Origin: Desulfobacteraceae bacterium
GTDB lineage: Bacteria > Desulfobacterota > Desulfobacteria > Desulfobacterales > Desulfosalsimonadaceae
Assembly (NCBI GenBank): GCA_003599885.1
Contig: QZKW01000030.1
Coordinates: 117,247-181,246, forward strand
Direction of reading: 5' to 3'
DNA length: 64,000 nt
Part shown: positions 42,071-50,461 of the stretch, one piece after another
Layout: each line of letters opens with the position of its first letter
Numbering within the stretch: the stretch's first letter is position 1
Notes under the pieces: model-generated
What the model saw: the letters and a program-made list of their open reading frames with translations, nothing else
Told to the model about the DNA's origin: nothing
The model's database searches: none
Position numbers and translations under genes: made by a program

Positions 42071-43117
42071 ATGAAACAGACGCTCCTGAATTCAGCGCCG
42101 AATAGAAAGCGGATGGTTATTTTAATTGGAACCGCCATCATCCCGGCCGTCATTATTCTGGTTCTTGCCTTTGCCCTTCACCCGGGGCTGCGGGAAAAAC
42201 CGGAAGAACCCCTGAAAAGCATTACCATCGCTGTTCCAACCCTGCCCCATTCAGGCCTGATGTTCATCGCCATGTCCAAAAATTTTTTCCAGGATGAAGG
42301 CCTGGACATAAAATTCCAGCCTTATTTATATGGAAAACCCGCTTTGCAGGCATTACTGGATGGGAAGGCGGATTTGGCCATTTCAGCGGACACCCCCATT
42401 GTTCTGGCCGCCTTGAAGGGGGAAAATTTTCTTGTAGTCGCCGAGATATTCAGGTCGGAACAGAACACGGCCATCATTGCCCGGCAGGACAAGGGGATAT
42501 CAACCCCCCGGGATCTGAAGGGGAAAAAAATAGGGGTGAGCAAAGGCACCAACGGGGAGTTCTTTCTGTCCGCCTTTTTCAGCGTTCACCAGATTGCCGG
42601 GAACGAAGCCGATATTCTGGATCTGAAACCCGATGAAATGGTTGAAGCGCTGACCGCAGGAAAAATTGACGCCGCTGCCACTTGGCATCCCATGATATTC
42701 CAATTGAAACAGAGACTTGGCGAACGGGGGGTTATGTTTTCCGGAGAAACCTTCTATAAAGAATCGTTTGCTGTTTCAGCAGCCGCCGGCTGGGTCAAAA
42801 ACAATCCGGATTCAGTTGACAAAATTCTCCGGGCCCTTGTCCGGGCCGAAGGTTTTGCCGCCGACAGCCCTGATGAATCCCTCAACATCCTGGCCAAAGC
42901 CCTTAAAATGGACAAAACCGTTTTGGGCGAATTCTGGACATTGTTTGATTACAGGGTTTCACTGACCCAGGCGTTATTGATCAATCTGGAAAACCAAGCC
43001 AGATGGGCCATCCAAACCCGCCTGACTGTCACCGGCGCCATTCCAAATTTTATGCCGTATTTTTATACCGATGGACTCAAGCGCGTGAAATTCGATGCTG
43101 TTACGCTGATTAATTAG
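42071..43117 (+). CDS. Membrane-anchored ABC-type solute-binding protein (NMT1/SsuA-like)
   Basis: 348 aa. An N-terminal hydrophobic segment (about 15-37, VILIGTAIIPAVIILVLAFAL) is followed by a periplasmic binding protein fold: SITIAVPTLPHSGLMFIAMSKNFFQDEGLDIKFQPY, GKADLAISADTPIVLA, GKKIGVSKGTNGEFFLSAF, and a C-terminal half with HPMIF. This is the NMT1/THI5 or SsuA-type family that binds sulfonates, nitrate, thiamine precursors or related compounds. No permease or ATPase is encoded next to it; instead a kinase gene follows 10 bases later, so it probably acts as a ligand sensor for that kinase. Ligand unknown. Confidence 0.85.
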   Translation: MKQTLLNSAPNRKRMVILIGTAIIPAVIILVLAFALHPGLREKPEEPLKSITIAVPTLPHSGLMFIAMSKNFFQDEGLDIKFQPYLYGKPALQALLDGKADLAISADTPIVLAALKGENFLVVAEIFRSEQNTAIIARQDKGISTPRDLKGKKIGVSKGTNGEFFLSAFFSVHQIAGNEADILDLKPDEMVEALTAGKIDAAATWHPMIFQLKQRLGERGVMFSGETFYKESFAVSAAAGWVKNNPDSVDKILRALVRAEGFAADSPDESLNILAKALKMDKTVLGEFWTLFDYRVSLTQALLINLENQARWAIQTRLTVTGAIPNFMPYFYTDGLKRVKFDAVTLIN

Positions 43118-43127
43118 AGGTGCAGGC

Positions 43128-46100
43128 ATGAAAATTAAAACATGGCTCTGGATCGCCGCCGCTTCCTCCGTGGTTACCGCCCTGACCATTGGCCTGATTC
43201 TTTTCGGATCATTTCAGAAAATCAATACGGAAAGGGCTCGCGGGCAATCCTATCAGGAAATGGTCAGGGAGGCGTCCACCGCCAGGACCTTATTGTTTGA
43301 ATTTTTGATCTTTCATGAAGAACGGATGTATGAACAATGGGCCATCAAAGAAAAATCACTGACCCGTCTTTTAACGGCCGTTCAACTCAGTTCTCCCCGG
43401 GAAAAATTATTATTAGAAGATGCCCGTAAAAATCTGGAATGGGTCAAAACCATATTTTTTGACATAAAAACCATTCATGACAGGCACGAAACGCATTTTA
43501 AACAAAGTCAGCCCGCCACCATGCCGCAAATGGCGGGAGAAATTCTGACCGGCCAACTGCTTCTGAGAAGCCAGGCTTTCGTTTCCAGCGTCCTCCAACT
43601 GGCGGATGAAAGCCAGAAAAAAATCGTCTCCGCCCAGCACACCTTTGGCCTGCTGTTCATCCTTTTAATGGGAGGGCTGATCGGGGTTATCGCAGCCATC
43701 TCTTTTTTGATCAGCAGACATATAGTAAAATCCATCGGCAGGCTCAGGGATGGGGCTGAAGTTATCGGATCAGGCGATCTGGAGTTCCGGATCGATGCCC
43801 TGGCCGAAGATGAGTTCGGCCAGTTGTCGATCGCCTTTAATGAAATGGCGAAAAACCTGAAGTCCGTCACCGCATCCCGTGACGAACTGGATCGGGAAAT
43901 CACCGAACGGGAACAGGCGGTGGAGGCGCTGCGGAAGAGCGAGGAGGTCAACCGCGCCACCTTCGACCAGGCGGCCATCGGCATCGCCCATGTGGGGATC
44001 GATGGAAAATGGCTGCGGGTGAACGACAAACTCTGCGCCATCGTCGGTTACACCCGCGATGAACTGATGAAGCTGACGTTCCAGGACATCACTTACAGAG
44101 ACGACCTGGAAACGGATCTCGATTATGTGCGGCAGGTTCTGTCCGGCGAGCGCCATACTTATTCAATGGAAAAACGCTACATTCGCAAAGACCGGTCCCT
44201 GATCTGGATCAACTTGAGCGTTTCGCTGGTGCGGACAGCGTCGGGCGAACCCCGCCACTTTATCTCCGTTGTCGAGGACATCAGCGCCCGCAAAAGCGCT
44301 GAAGAACGGTTTCGCATTGCGGCCGAGAGCCTCAGCGATGTGATCTACGAGTGGGATCTGGGCGATGCGATCGACTGGTACGGCGATGTGGATGCGCTGA
44401 TGGGTTACGCCCAGGGTAAGTTCCCCAGAACCATGGCCGGGTGGGGAGCGACACTGCACCCGGATGACCGTGACCGGATCATGGATGCGGTGGACCGCCA
44501 GCTCAAGGGAGAGGTGCCTTATGACGTTGAGTACCGGCTGCTGAAAAAGGACGGCAGCTTTGCCTGGTGGACCGCCCGCGGCACGGCGATTCGTGACGCA
44601 GACGGCAAACCCGTGCGCTGGATCGGGGCCATTACCGACATCACTGAACACAAGCGGGCGGAAGAAGCGCTTAAAAAAAATGAGCTTAGGTTCAGGGCCC
44701 TGACGGACACTTCGCCGCTGGCTATTTACATGTCCTCAGGCGTGGAGCAAATGGCTGAATACATAAACCCGACATTCATCAAATTGTTTGGCTATACACT
44801 GGAAGAAGTCCCCAGCGTGGCGCAATGGTGGCCTCTGGCGTATCCGGATGAAGTATACCGAAAACAGATAGCAGATGAGTGGCAAAAAAAAATCGAACAT
44901 GCCATTGCCACCAATTCAGAAATTGAACCCATAGAAGTGGTGGTGACTTGCAAAGATGGTTCGAAAAAAAATATCTCCTGGGGTTATATTTCCACGGGCA
45001 TTCAGAATTGGGCGTTCGGCATGGATCTCACCGAACACAAGCGGGCGGAAAAAAGCTTGATTCAGGAAAAGAATTTTTCGGAATCGGTGATCAGCAGCCT
45101 TCCGGGAATCTTTTATCTGTTTGATGAAAAAGGAAAATTCGTTCGCTGGAACAAGAATTTCCTGGATGTGTCCGGCTATTCCGGAAATGACCTTTCCCGC
45201 ATGACCCCGGTGGATTTTTTCATGGGCGGGGACATTCAAAAAATCGCCGGAAACGTGGAAAAAGTTTTCAAAGAGGGGTGGGCTTCGGTGGAGGCGGACT
45301 TTGTATCCCGGGATGGGAAGAAAACTCCCTACATTTTCACGGGTGTGCGAATAGAGTTAGACGGCTCTTTATATCTTGCGGGTACCGGCATTGACATAAC
45401 CCACAGGGTGCGGGCGGAAGAGATTCAACGGCAATATGCCGCCGCTCTGGAGCGTTCAAAAAAGGAACTGGAACAGGTGCTTTATGCCACCTCCCACGAC
45501 CTCAGATCGCCTTTGGTGAATATTCAGGGATTCAGCAAGGAACTCCTGGCATCCATCCGGGATCTTGATTCGCTGATGAAAAAAGAAAATGTTCCCTCCG
45601 CATTCCGGGAAAAAAGTGCTGTCATCATGGATAAAGATATCCCGGAGTCTTTGCAGTATATCCTTTCCAGCGCAAAAAAAATGGATTCGCTGCTTTCCGC
45701 CCTGCTCACCCTTTCCCGGTTGGGCCGCCAAAAAGCGGACTTAAAGCATCTCGATATGAATAAAATAATGGCAGATGTCATATCTGAATTTGAATTTCAA
45801 ATAAAAGAGCAACATGTTACGCTGAGCATCACCCCATTGCCCGACTGCGAAGCGGATGCATTGCAGATTAACCGGGTTTTCTCCAATCTGCTGGGAAACG
45901 CCCTGAAATTTTTAGATCCGGAGCGACCGGGCGTGATCCGCATTTCAGGCCAGAAGGAAAAGGATCATGCGATTTACCGGATGGAGGACAATGGTATTGG
46001 CATGAAACCCGGCAATATGAGCAAAATATTCGATCTTTTTCATCGTCTTGATCCCGCGAAGCCGGGCATCGGACTGGGGCTGTCCATTGTGAAACAGGTT

Positions 46101-46205
46101 GTTGACAGCCTCAATGGAACCATCGGGATGGTTTCCCAGCCCGGTGAAGGGACGACCGTTACCGTTACATTGCCATTGCGTAATCAAGTAAGGAGCTTTA
46201 TATGA
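43128..46205 (+). CDS. Multi-PAS sensor histidine kinase
   Basis: 1025 aa. Membrane helix about 6-28, periplasmic helical region to about 170, second helix about 174-196 (LLFILLMGGLIGVIAAISFL), HAMP about 199-250, then four PAS domains in series (about 272-390, 396-515, 525-640, 648-760), HisKA with His790 in SHDLRSPL, and HATPase (NLLGNALKF, EDNGIGMKPG, GIGLGLSIVKQ). All catalytic motifs are present. The small periplasmic part fits contact with the adjoining binding protein. Stop and the next start overlap by 4 bases (ATGA). Confidence 0.92.
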   Translation: MKIKTWLWIAAASSVVTALTIGLILFGSFQKINTERARGQSYQEMVREASTARTLLFEFLIFHEERMYEQWAIKEKSLTRLLTAVQLSSPREKLLLEDARKNLEWVKTIFFDIKTIHDRHETHFKQSQPATMPQMAGEILTGQLLLRSQAFVSSVLQLADESQKKIVSAQHTFGLLFILLMGGLIGVIAAISFLISRHIVKSIGRLRDGAEVIGSGDLEFRIDALAEDEFGQLSIAFNEMAKNLKSVTASRDELDREITEREQAVEALRKSEEVNRATFDQAAIGIAHVGIDGKWLRVNDKLCAIVGYTRDELMKLTFQDITYRDDLETDLDYVRQVLSGERHTYSMEKRYIRKDRSLIWINLSVSLVRTASGEPRHFISVVEDISARKSAEERFRIAAESLSDVIYEWDLGDAIDWYGDVDALMGYAQGKFPRTMAGWGATLHPDDRDRIMDAVDRQLKGEVPYDVEYRLLKKDGSFAWWTARGTAIRDADGKPVRWIGAITDITEHKRAEEALKKNELRFRALTDTSPLAIYMSSGVEQMAEYINPTFIKLFGYTLEEVPSVAQWWPLAYPDEVYRKQIADEWQKKIEHAIATNSEIEPIEVVVTCKDGSKKNISWGYISTGIQNWAFGMDLTEHKRAEKSLIQEKNFSESVISSLPGIFYLFDEKGKFVRWNKNFLDVSGYSGNDLSRMTPVDFFMGGDIQKIAGNVEKVFKEGWASVEADFVSRDGKKTPYIFTGVRIELDGSLYLAGTGIDITHRVRAEEIQRQYAAALERSKKELEQVLYATSHDLRSPLVNIQGFSKELLASIRDLDSLMKKENVPSAFREKSAVIMDKDIPESLQYILSSAKKMDSLLSALLTLSRLGRQKADLKHLDMNKIMADVISEFEFQIKEQHVTLSITPLPDCEADALQINRVFSNLLGNALKFLDPERPGVIRISGQKEKDHAIYRMEDNGIGMKPGNMSKIFDLFHRLDPAKPGIGLGLSIVKQVVDSLNGTIGMVSQPGEGTTVTVTLPLRNQVRSFI

Positions 46206-46654
46206 AAAAAGAAGTCTCGATCATCATTGCTGAAGATGATGAGGGCCATGCCACACTCATCCGGAAAAATTTACGCCGGGCCGGGGTTTTAAACGAGATC
46301 ATTCACCTAAGGGACGGGCAGGAGGCCCTGGATTATCTTTTCCAGAACCCCAAAGGCAGGGGCCGGAAGAGTGAAAGCCGGGCGCTGCTCCTGCTTGACA
46401 TCAATATGCCCCGGGTGGACGGGATCGAAGTGCTGCGCCGGGTAAAAGAAGACCCGGAACTCTGCAAGATGCCCGTCATTATGCTCACAACCACCGATGA
46501 TCCGCGGGAGGTTGAGCGCTGCCATAAGCTGGGGTGCAGCAATTATATCACCAAACCGATTGAGTATGATCAATTCGTGGCGGCGATCCGGCAACTGGGA
46601 TTGTTTCTGCTGATCGTGGAAATACCAATCATCAATGGAGACAATGAAGGTTAA
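46202..46654 (+). CDS. Single-domain response regulator (Rcp1-like)
   Basis: 150 aa, receiver only. Acidic pocket EDD at 11-13, phospho-acceptor Asp66 in LLLLDINMPRVDG, Thr in MLTTTDD and Lys in YITKPIEY. Its LLEQALDYL-type insertion (ALDYLFQNP) matches Rcp1-like receivers that work with phytochrome or PAS kinases. There is no output domain, so it is a phosphate carrier. Start lies within the kinase stop codon, stop overlaps the next gene by 20 bases. Confidence 0.93.
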   Translation: MKKEVSIIIAEDDEGHATLIRKNLRRAGVLNEIIHLRDGQEALDYLFQNPKGRGRKSESRALLLLDINMPRVDGIEVLRRVKEDPELCKMPVIMLTTTDDPREVERCHKLGCSNYITKPIEYDQFVAAIRQLGLFLLIVEIPIINGDNEG

Positions 46655-48614
46655 AATCATGCATGATAAAGCTCCCATTCCGGTTTCCGCTGAAGGCGGA
46701 TACCCGCATGTCTATAAAATCATCATCGTGGAAGATGACGAGGGATTGAACCGGTTAATCCAGAAAACCCTGAACCGGGAGGGATTTCAGACGGAATCCG
46801 CATTAACGGGGGACGAAGCCCGGAAAAAAATCAGCGGCAAACCGGGCGAGCTCATCCTGCTGGACTACCAGCTTCCGGATATGACGGGGATTCAACTGAT
46901 TCAGGAATTGCTGGAAAAATATGGTCCCATTCCTTTTGTCATGATGACCGGACACGGCAATGAAAAAATCGCCGTGGAAATGTTAAAATCCGGCGCAATG
47001 GATTATATTGTCAAGGAAGGCGATTTTATTGAGATCTTGCCTGAAAAAGTGAAACGGGCCTGCGCGGAGCTGCATGGCAAACAAAAGCTGGGACAAGCTC
47101 TGGCGGAAAGCGATCGCCTGATGGCGGCCGTCGAGCAGGCAGGCGAAATGATCGTTATTACCGATGTTGCGGGACTCATCCGGTATGCCAATCCTGCATT
47201 TGAGCGTGTGACCGGCTATACCCGGAATGAAATCATTGGAAAAAACCCGCGGATATTGCAAAGCGGCAAACAGACTCCCGGTTTTTACCAGGAATTGTGG
47301 CAAACGATCACCTCCGGCAGGACATGGCAAGGCCGGATGGTCAACAAACGCAAAGACGGAAAGTTTTTTACTGAGGAAGCGACCATTTCGCCGGTGCTTG
47401 ACCCGGCGGGCAGCATCGTCAATTATGTGGCGGTCAAGCATGACATCACGGAGCATCTGCGGCTGACGAACGACCTCCACCAGGCCCAGAAAATGGAATC
47501 GGTGGGACGCCTGGCGGGAGGTGTGGCCCATGACTACAACAATGCCCTCAGCGTGATTCTTGGGTATACGGAAATGGCGATGGACAGAACGGCTCCGGCC
47601 GATCCATTATATGCCGATCTTCAGGAAATCCGGAAAGCCGCCGAAAGCTCCGCCGATCTGACCCGGCAACTTTTGGCCTTTGCCCGCAAGCAGTCCATCG
47701 CACCAAAGGTTTTCGACTTAAATGAGGCAGTGGAGGGAATGCTTAAAATACTGCGCCGGTTGATCGGCGAGGATATCGATCTGGCCTGGTTGCCCGGGGC
47801 GAATCTATGTCCGGTCCAAATGGACCCTTCCCAGCTCGACCAGATTTTGGCCAACCTGTGCATCAATGCCAGGGATGCTATCGGGGATGTGGGCAAAATC
47901 ACCATCGAAACAGAGACGGTGACTTTTGATGAGGCCTATTGTGCAGACCACCCGGAATTTTTCCCCGGTGACTTCGTCCTCCTCGCTTTAAGCGATGACG
48001 GTTGCGGCATGGATAAAGAGACTTCGGAGAAAATTTTCGAACCGTTTTTCACGACAAAGGAATTGGGGAAAGGCACGGGACTGGGGCTTGCCACAGTATA
48101 TGGAATCGTCAAGCAAAACAATGGGTTTATTACCGTTTACAGCGAGATTGGACAAGGAACGACCTTTAAGATTTATCTGAGCCGGCATAAAGGAATGGCT
48201 GGCCGGGTGATGGAGGACAATCCGCCCGACCCCGCACCGAGTGGACACGAAACTATTTTGCTGGTGGAGGACGAGCCGGCAATCCTGAAAATGAGCAAGA
48301 TGATATTGGAAAGATTGGGTTACCGGGTGTTGGCCGCAGGGAGTCCGGCCGATGCCATCCGGTTGGCCGAGGCACACACAGCCGAAATTCACCTGCTCAT
48401 AACCGATGTGGTCATGCCCGGCATGAATGGCCGGGATCTGGCCGACAGGCTTTCGGCCCGCTGCCCGGCGCTCAAACACCTGTTCATGTCCGGCTACACG
48501 GCCAATGTAATCATTCACCGGGGCGTTCTGGATGAGGGCGTTTTTTTCATCCAGAAACCGTTTTCGGTAAAAGAGCTGGCTGTCAAGGTTCGGAAGGCGA
48601 TAGAATCGAAATAA
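46635..48614 (+). CDS. Hybrid histidine kinase (REC-PAS-HisKA-HATPase-REC)
   Basis: 659 aa. N-terminal receiver with Asp77 in ILLDYQLPDMTG, PAS domain (about 155-270), HisKA with His299 in GGVAHDYNNALS, HATPase (GTGLGLATVYGIV) and a second receiver with Asp591 in LLITDVVMPGMNG. There is no membrane segment, so it is cytosolic and probably fed by the two preceding proteins. It is a phosphorelay hub with no DNA-binding domain of its own. The start overlaps the preceding gene's stop region by 20 bases. Confidence 0.93.
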   Translation: METMKVKIMHDKAPIPVSAEGGYPHVYKIIIVEDDEGLNRLIQKTLNREGFQTESALTGDEARKKISGKPGELILLDYQLPDMTGIQLIQELLEKYGPIPFVMMTGHGNEKIAVEMLKSGAMDYIVKEGDFIEILPEKVKRACAELHGKQKLGQALAESDRLMAAVEQAGEMIVITDVAGLIRYANPAFERVTGYTRNEIIGKNPRILQSGKQTPGFYQELWQTITSGRTWQGRMVNKRKDGKFFTEEATISPVLDPAGSIVNYVAVKHDITEHLRLTNDLHQAQKMESVGRLAGGVAHDYNNALSVILGYTEMAMDRTAPADPLYADLQEIRKAAESSADLTRQLLAFARKQSIAPKVFDLNEAVEGMLKILRRLIGEDIDLAWLPGANLCPVQMDPSQLDQILANLCINARDAIGDVGKITIETETVTFDEAYCADHPEFFPGDFVLLALSDDGCGMDKETSEKIFEPFFTTKELGKGTGLGLATVYGIVKQNNGFITVYSEIGQGTTFKIYLSRHKGMAGRVMEDNPPDPAPSGHETILLVEDEPAILKMSKMILERLGYRVLAAGSPADAIRLAEAHTAEIHLLITDVVMPGMNGRDLADRLSARCPALKHLFMSGYTANVIIHRGVLDEGVFFIQKPFSVKELAVKVRKAIESK

Positions 48615-48703
48615 CAAAGCTGCAGATGCCTGACGCCTCTCCTTGAAAACCATATTCTGTGAATTGGCATTCCATTGACGGGGAACCGTCGAACGTGGCG
48701 CCA

Positions 48704-49174
48704 TCACCACCGGCAAAAAGGATGAACCATCAGATTGGAGTTATAATACCTCGGATCATCCGTCACTTCCTTCCCAACCCATGGTGGAAGAAGAATCTTC
48801 TGGTCCTCGGATGCCAGCTCGATTTCAGCGACCACCAGTCCGGCGTTGTCGCCTTCAAACACATCCACCACCCAGTCCATGCCCGCAAACTCCATCGAAT
48901 ACCGAATTTTTTCAATAAACGGGCGGACGCACAAGCCATCCAGCAGCTCCACCGCATCCGCCAGAGGGATCGGGTATTCGAATTCCGGACGCATCATGCC
49001 TCTGTTTTCGCCCTTAATCGTCAGCCACGAGCGGTTTCCGCTGATGCGGACGCGCACAACAACCTTTGTCTTTTCTGACATGGGAAGATATCCCTGCAGA
49101 AAACGGCTTCCGGAATCCGACGGATGCCAACAATTCATGTCCACGAGAAATTTCCGCTCGATTTCTTTCGCCAC
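48704..49174 (-). CDS. CYTH-domain protein (adenylate cyclase/triphosphatase fold)
   Basis: 156 aa. The signature is EIERKFLVD at the N-terminus (ExExK), then the tunnel-type strands with VRVRISGNRSWLTIKG, MRPEFEYPI and VVAEIELASED, which line a metal-triphosphate pocket. Family members hydrolyse inorganic triphosphate or thiamine triphosphate, or make cAMP in class IV cyclases; the small size fits a simple triphosphatase. It is divergent from the phosphoesterase gene with 65 bases between starts. Confidence 0.9.
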   Translation of the reverse strand: MAKEIERKFLVDMNCWHPSDSGSRFLQGYLPMSEKTKVVVRVRISGNRSWLTIKGENRGMMRPEFEYPIPLADAVELLDGLCVRPFIEKIRYSMEFAGMDWVVDVFEGDNAGLVVAEIELASEDQKILLPPWVGKEVTDDPRYYNSNLMVHPFCRW

Positions 49175-49239
49175 TTTTCATCTCCCTGCGCATAAAGAAT
49201 TCATTCGACTATTTTTCCGAATGTGATAATACAAAAATT

Positions 49240-49710
49240 ATGAATATTGGACTGATCTCAGACACCCACGGCCTGCTCCGGAAAAGCGCGGTCACTGCAT
49301 TAACCGGAGCGGATATCATTATTCATGCCGGAGACATCGACGTTCCCCTGGTTCTGGAACAGTTAAACGCCATTGCCCCGGTCTATCCGGTGCGCGGCAA
49401 CATGGATCGCCACCCCGAAATGAAACACCTTCCGGCCTTCGACATGATTCAGGCAGGCGGGATTTCCCTGTATGTCATCCATGACCTGCTGGCTTTGGAC
49501 CTTGATCCCGCGGCAGCAGGCATCGATGCGGTGGTTTCCGGCCATTCGCACGAGCCTAAAATTAAATACCGGGATGGGGTGCTGTATATCAATCCCGGCA
49601 GCGCCGGGCCCCGCAGATTCAAACTGCCGATATCCGTGGGCATGTTAGAAATCGACAACGGCGTCATCACCCCGAAAATCATCGAAGTGAGTGAATACCC
49701 GAATTCCTGA
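49240..49710 (+). CDS. YfcE-type metallophosphoesterase
   Basis: 156 aa. Signatures ISDTHG at the very start, HAGDID, GNMD and SGHSHEP give the dinuclear metal site. ATG 49240 is chosen because the fold begins there, although the frame stays open to 49066 and no strong ribosome site is visible. Cleaves phosphodiesters in vitro; the physiological role is unknown. It is a second, distinct copy from that at 12581. Confidence 0.88.
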   Translation: MNIGLISDTHGLLRKSAVTALTGADIIIHAGDIDVPLVLEQLNAIAPVYPVRGNMDRHPEMKHLPAFDMIQAGGISLYVIHDLLALDLDPAAAGIDAVVSGHSHEPKIKYRDGVLYINPGSAGPRRFKLPISVGMLEIDNGVITPKIIEVSEYPNS

Positions 49711-49766
49711 ACCCGTCAGACGAAAACAACATTTTTTTATTCACCTTACCAAAAAGGAGACCATTA

Positions 49767-50372
49767 ATGAAAAAATTTCTTAAATCCCTGCTGATGCTGA
49801 CACTTTTCTCATTGGCTGTTTTGACCGCCGCAACCACAGCATTGGCGGATGACGTTACTGACTATATTGATGAGGCGCTGAAATTTTACAAGGATGGCAA
49901 ATATACAGAAGCAGTGGACAGTCTCAATTTTGCGGAACAACTGATCCAGCAGAAAAAGAGCGCCGGACTGGAGGCTTTTCTTCCGGAACCCCTGAAAGGC
50001 TGGACAGCGGAAGCAGCCACCAGCCAGGCCGCGGGCAATGCCATGATGGGCGGCGGCATCTCCGCCGAACGTTCCTACACCAAGGGGGACAGCTCCGTCA
50101 AAATTAATATCGTGGCGGATTCTCCCCTCCTTCAGGGCGTGATGATGATGATGGGAAATCCCATGTTCGCAGCATCCGACGGCGGCAAGGTGGAGCGCAT
50201 CGGCGGACAGAAGGCAGTGATCAAGTATATTCCGGCTGACAAAAACGGGGACATTAAAATTGTGGTTGCCAACCGTTTTCTGGTAACGGTTGAAGGGAAC
50301 GGCATCACCGACGCGGACCTGAAAGAATATGCCAAAGCCATTGATTACGGAAAAATGGCCACCCTGCCCTAA
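49767..50372 (+). CDS. Secreted protein of unknown function, 201 aa
   Basis: Clear Sec signal peptide (KKFLKSLLMLTLFSLAVLTAATTALA, cleavage before DD). The mature part starts with a helical TPR-like element (YIDEALKFYKDGKYTEAVDSLNFAEQLIQQ), then a domain with strands VKINIVADSPLLQG and AVIKYIPADKNGDIKIVVANRFLVTVEGNG. I do not recognise the family; it has no enzyme motif. AAAAAGGAGA precedes the ATG. Standalone plus-strand gene ending at a strong hairpin. Confidence 0.75.
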   Translation: MKKFLKSLLMLTLFSLAVLTAATTALADDVTDYIDEALKFYKDGKYTEAVDSLNFAEQLIQQKKSAGLEAFLPEPLKGWTAEAATSQAAGNAMMGGGISAERSYTKGDSSVKINIVADSPLLQGVMMMMGNPMFAASDGGKVERIGGQKAVIKYIPADKNGDIKIVVANRFLVTVEGNGITDADLKEYAKAIDYGKMATLP

Positions 50373-50410
50373 AAAAATACCCCACGTCATAAGAGAGATT
50401 CTAAAAATAT

Positions 50411-50447
50411 AAATGCCGGATGATGCGATGCGCATCATCCGGCATTT
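50411..50447. terminator. Terminator hairpin between convergent genes
   Basis: A 17-base-pair perfect stem (AAATGCCGGATGATGCG with its complement) and a 3-base loop. On the minus strand it is followed by ATATTTTTAG, a good T-run, so it ends carB; on the plus strand it ends the secreted-protein gene with a weaker T-run. Confidence 0.8.
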
Positions 50448-50461
50448 CCGTTTAAAACCTT

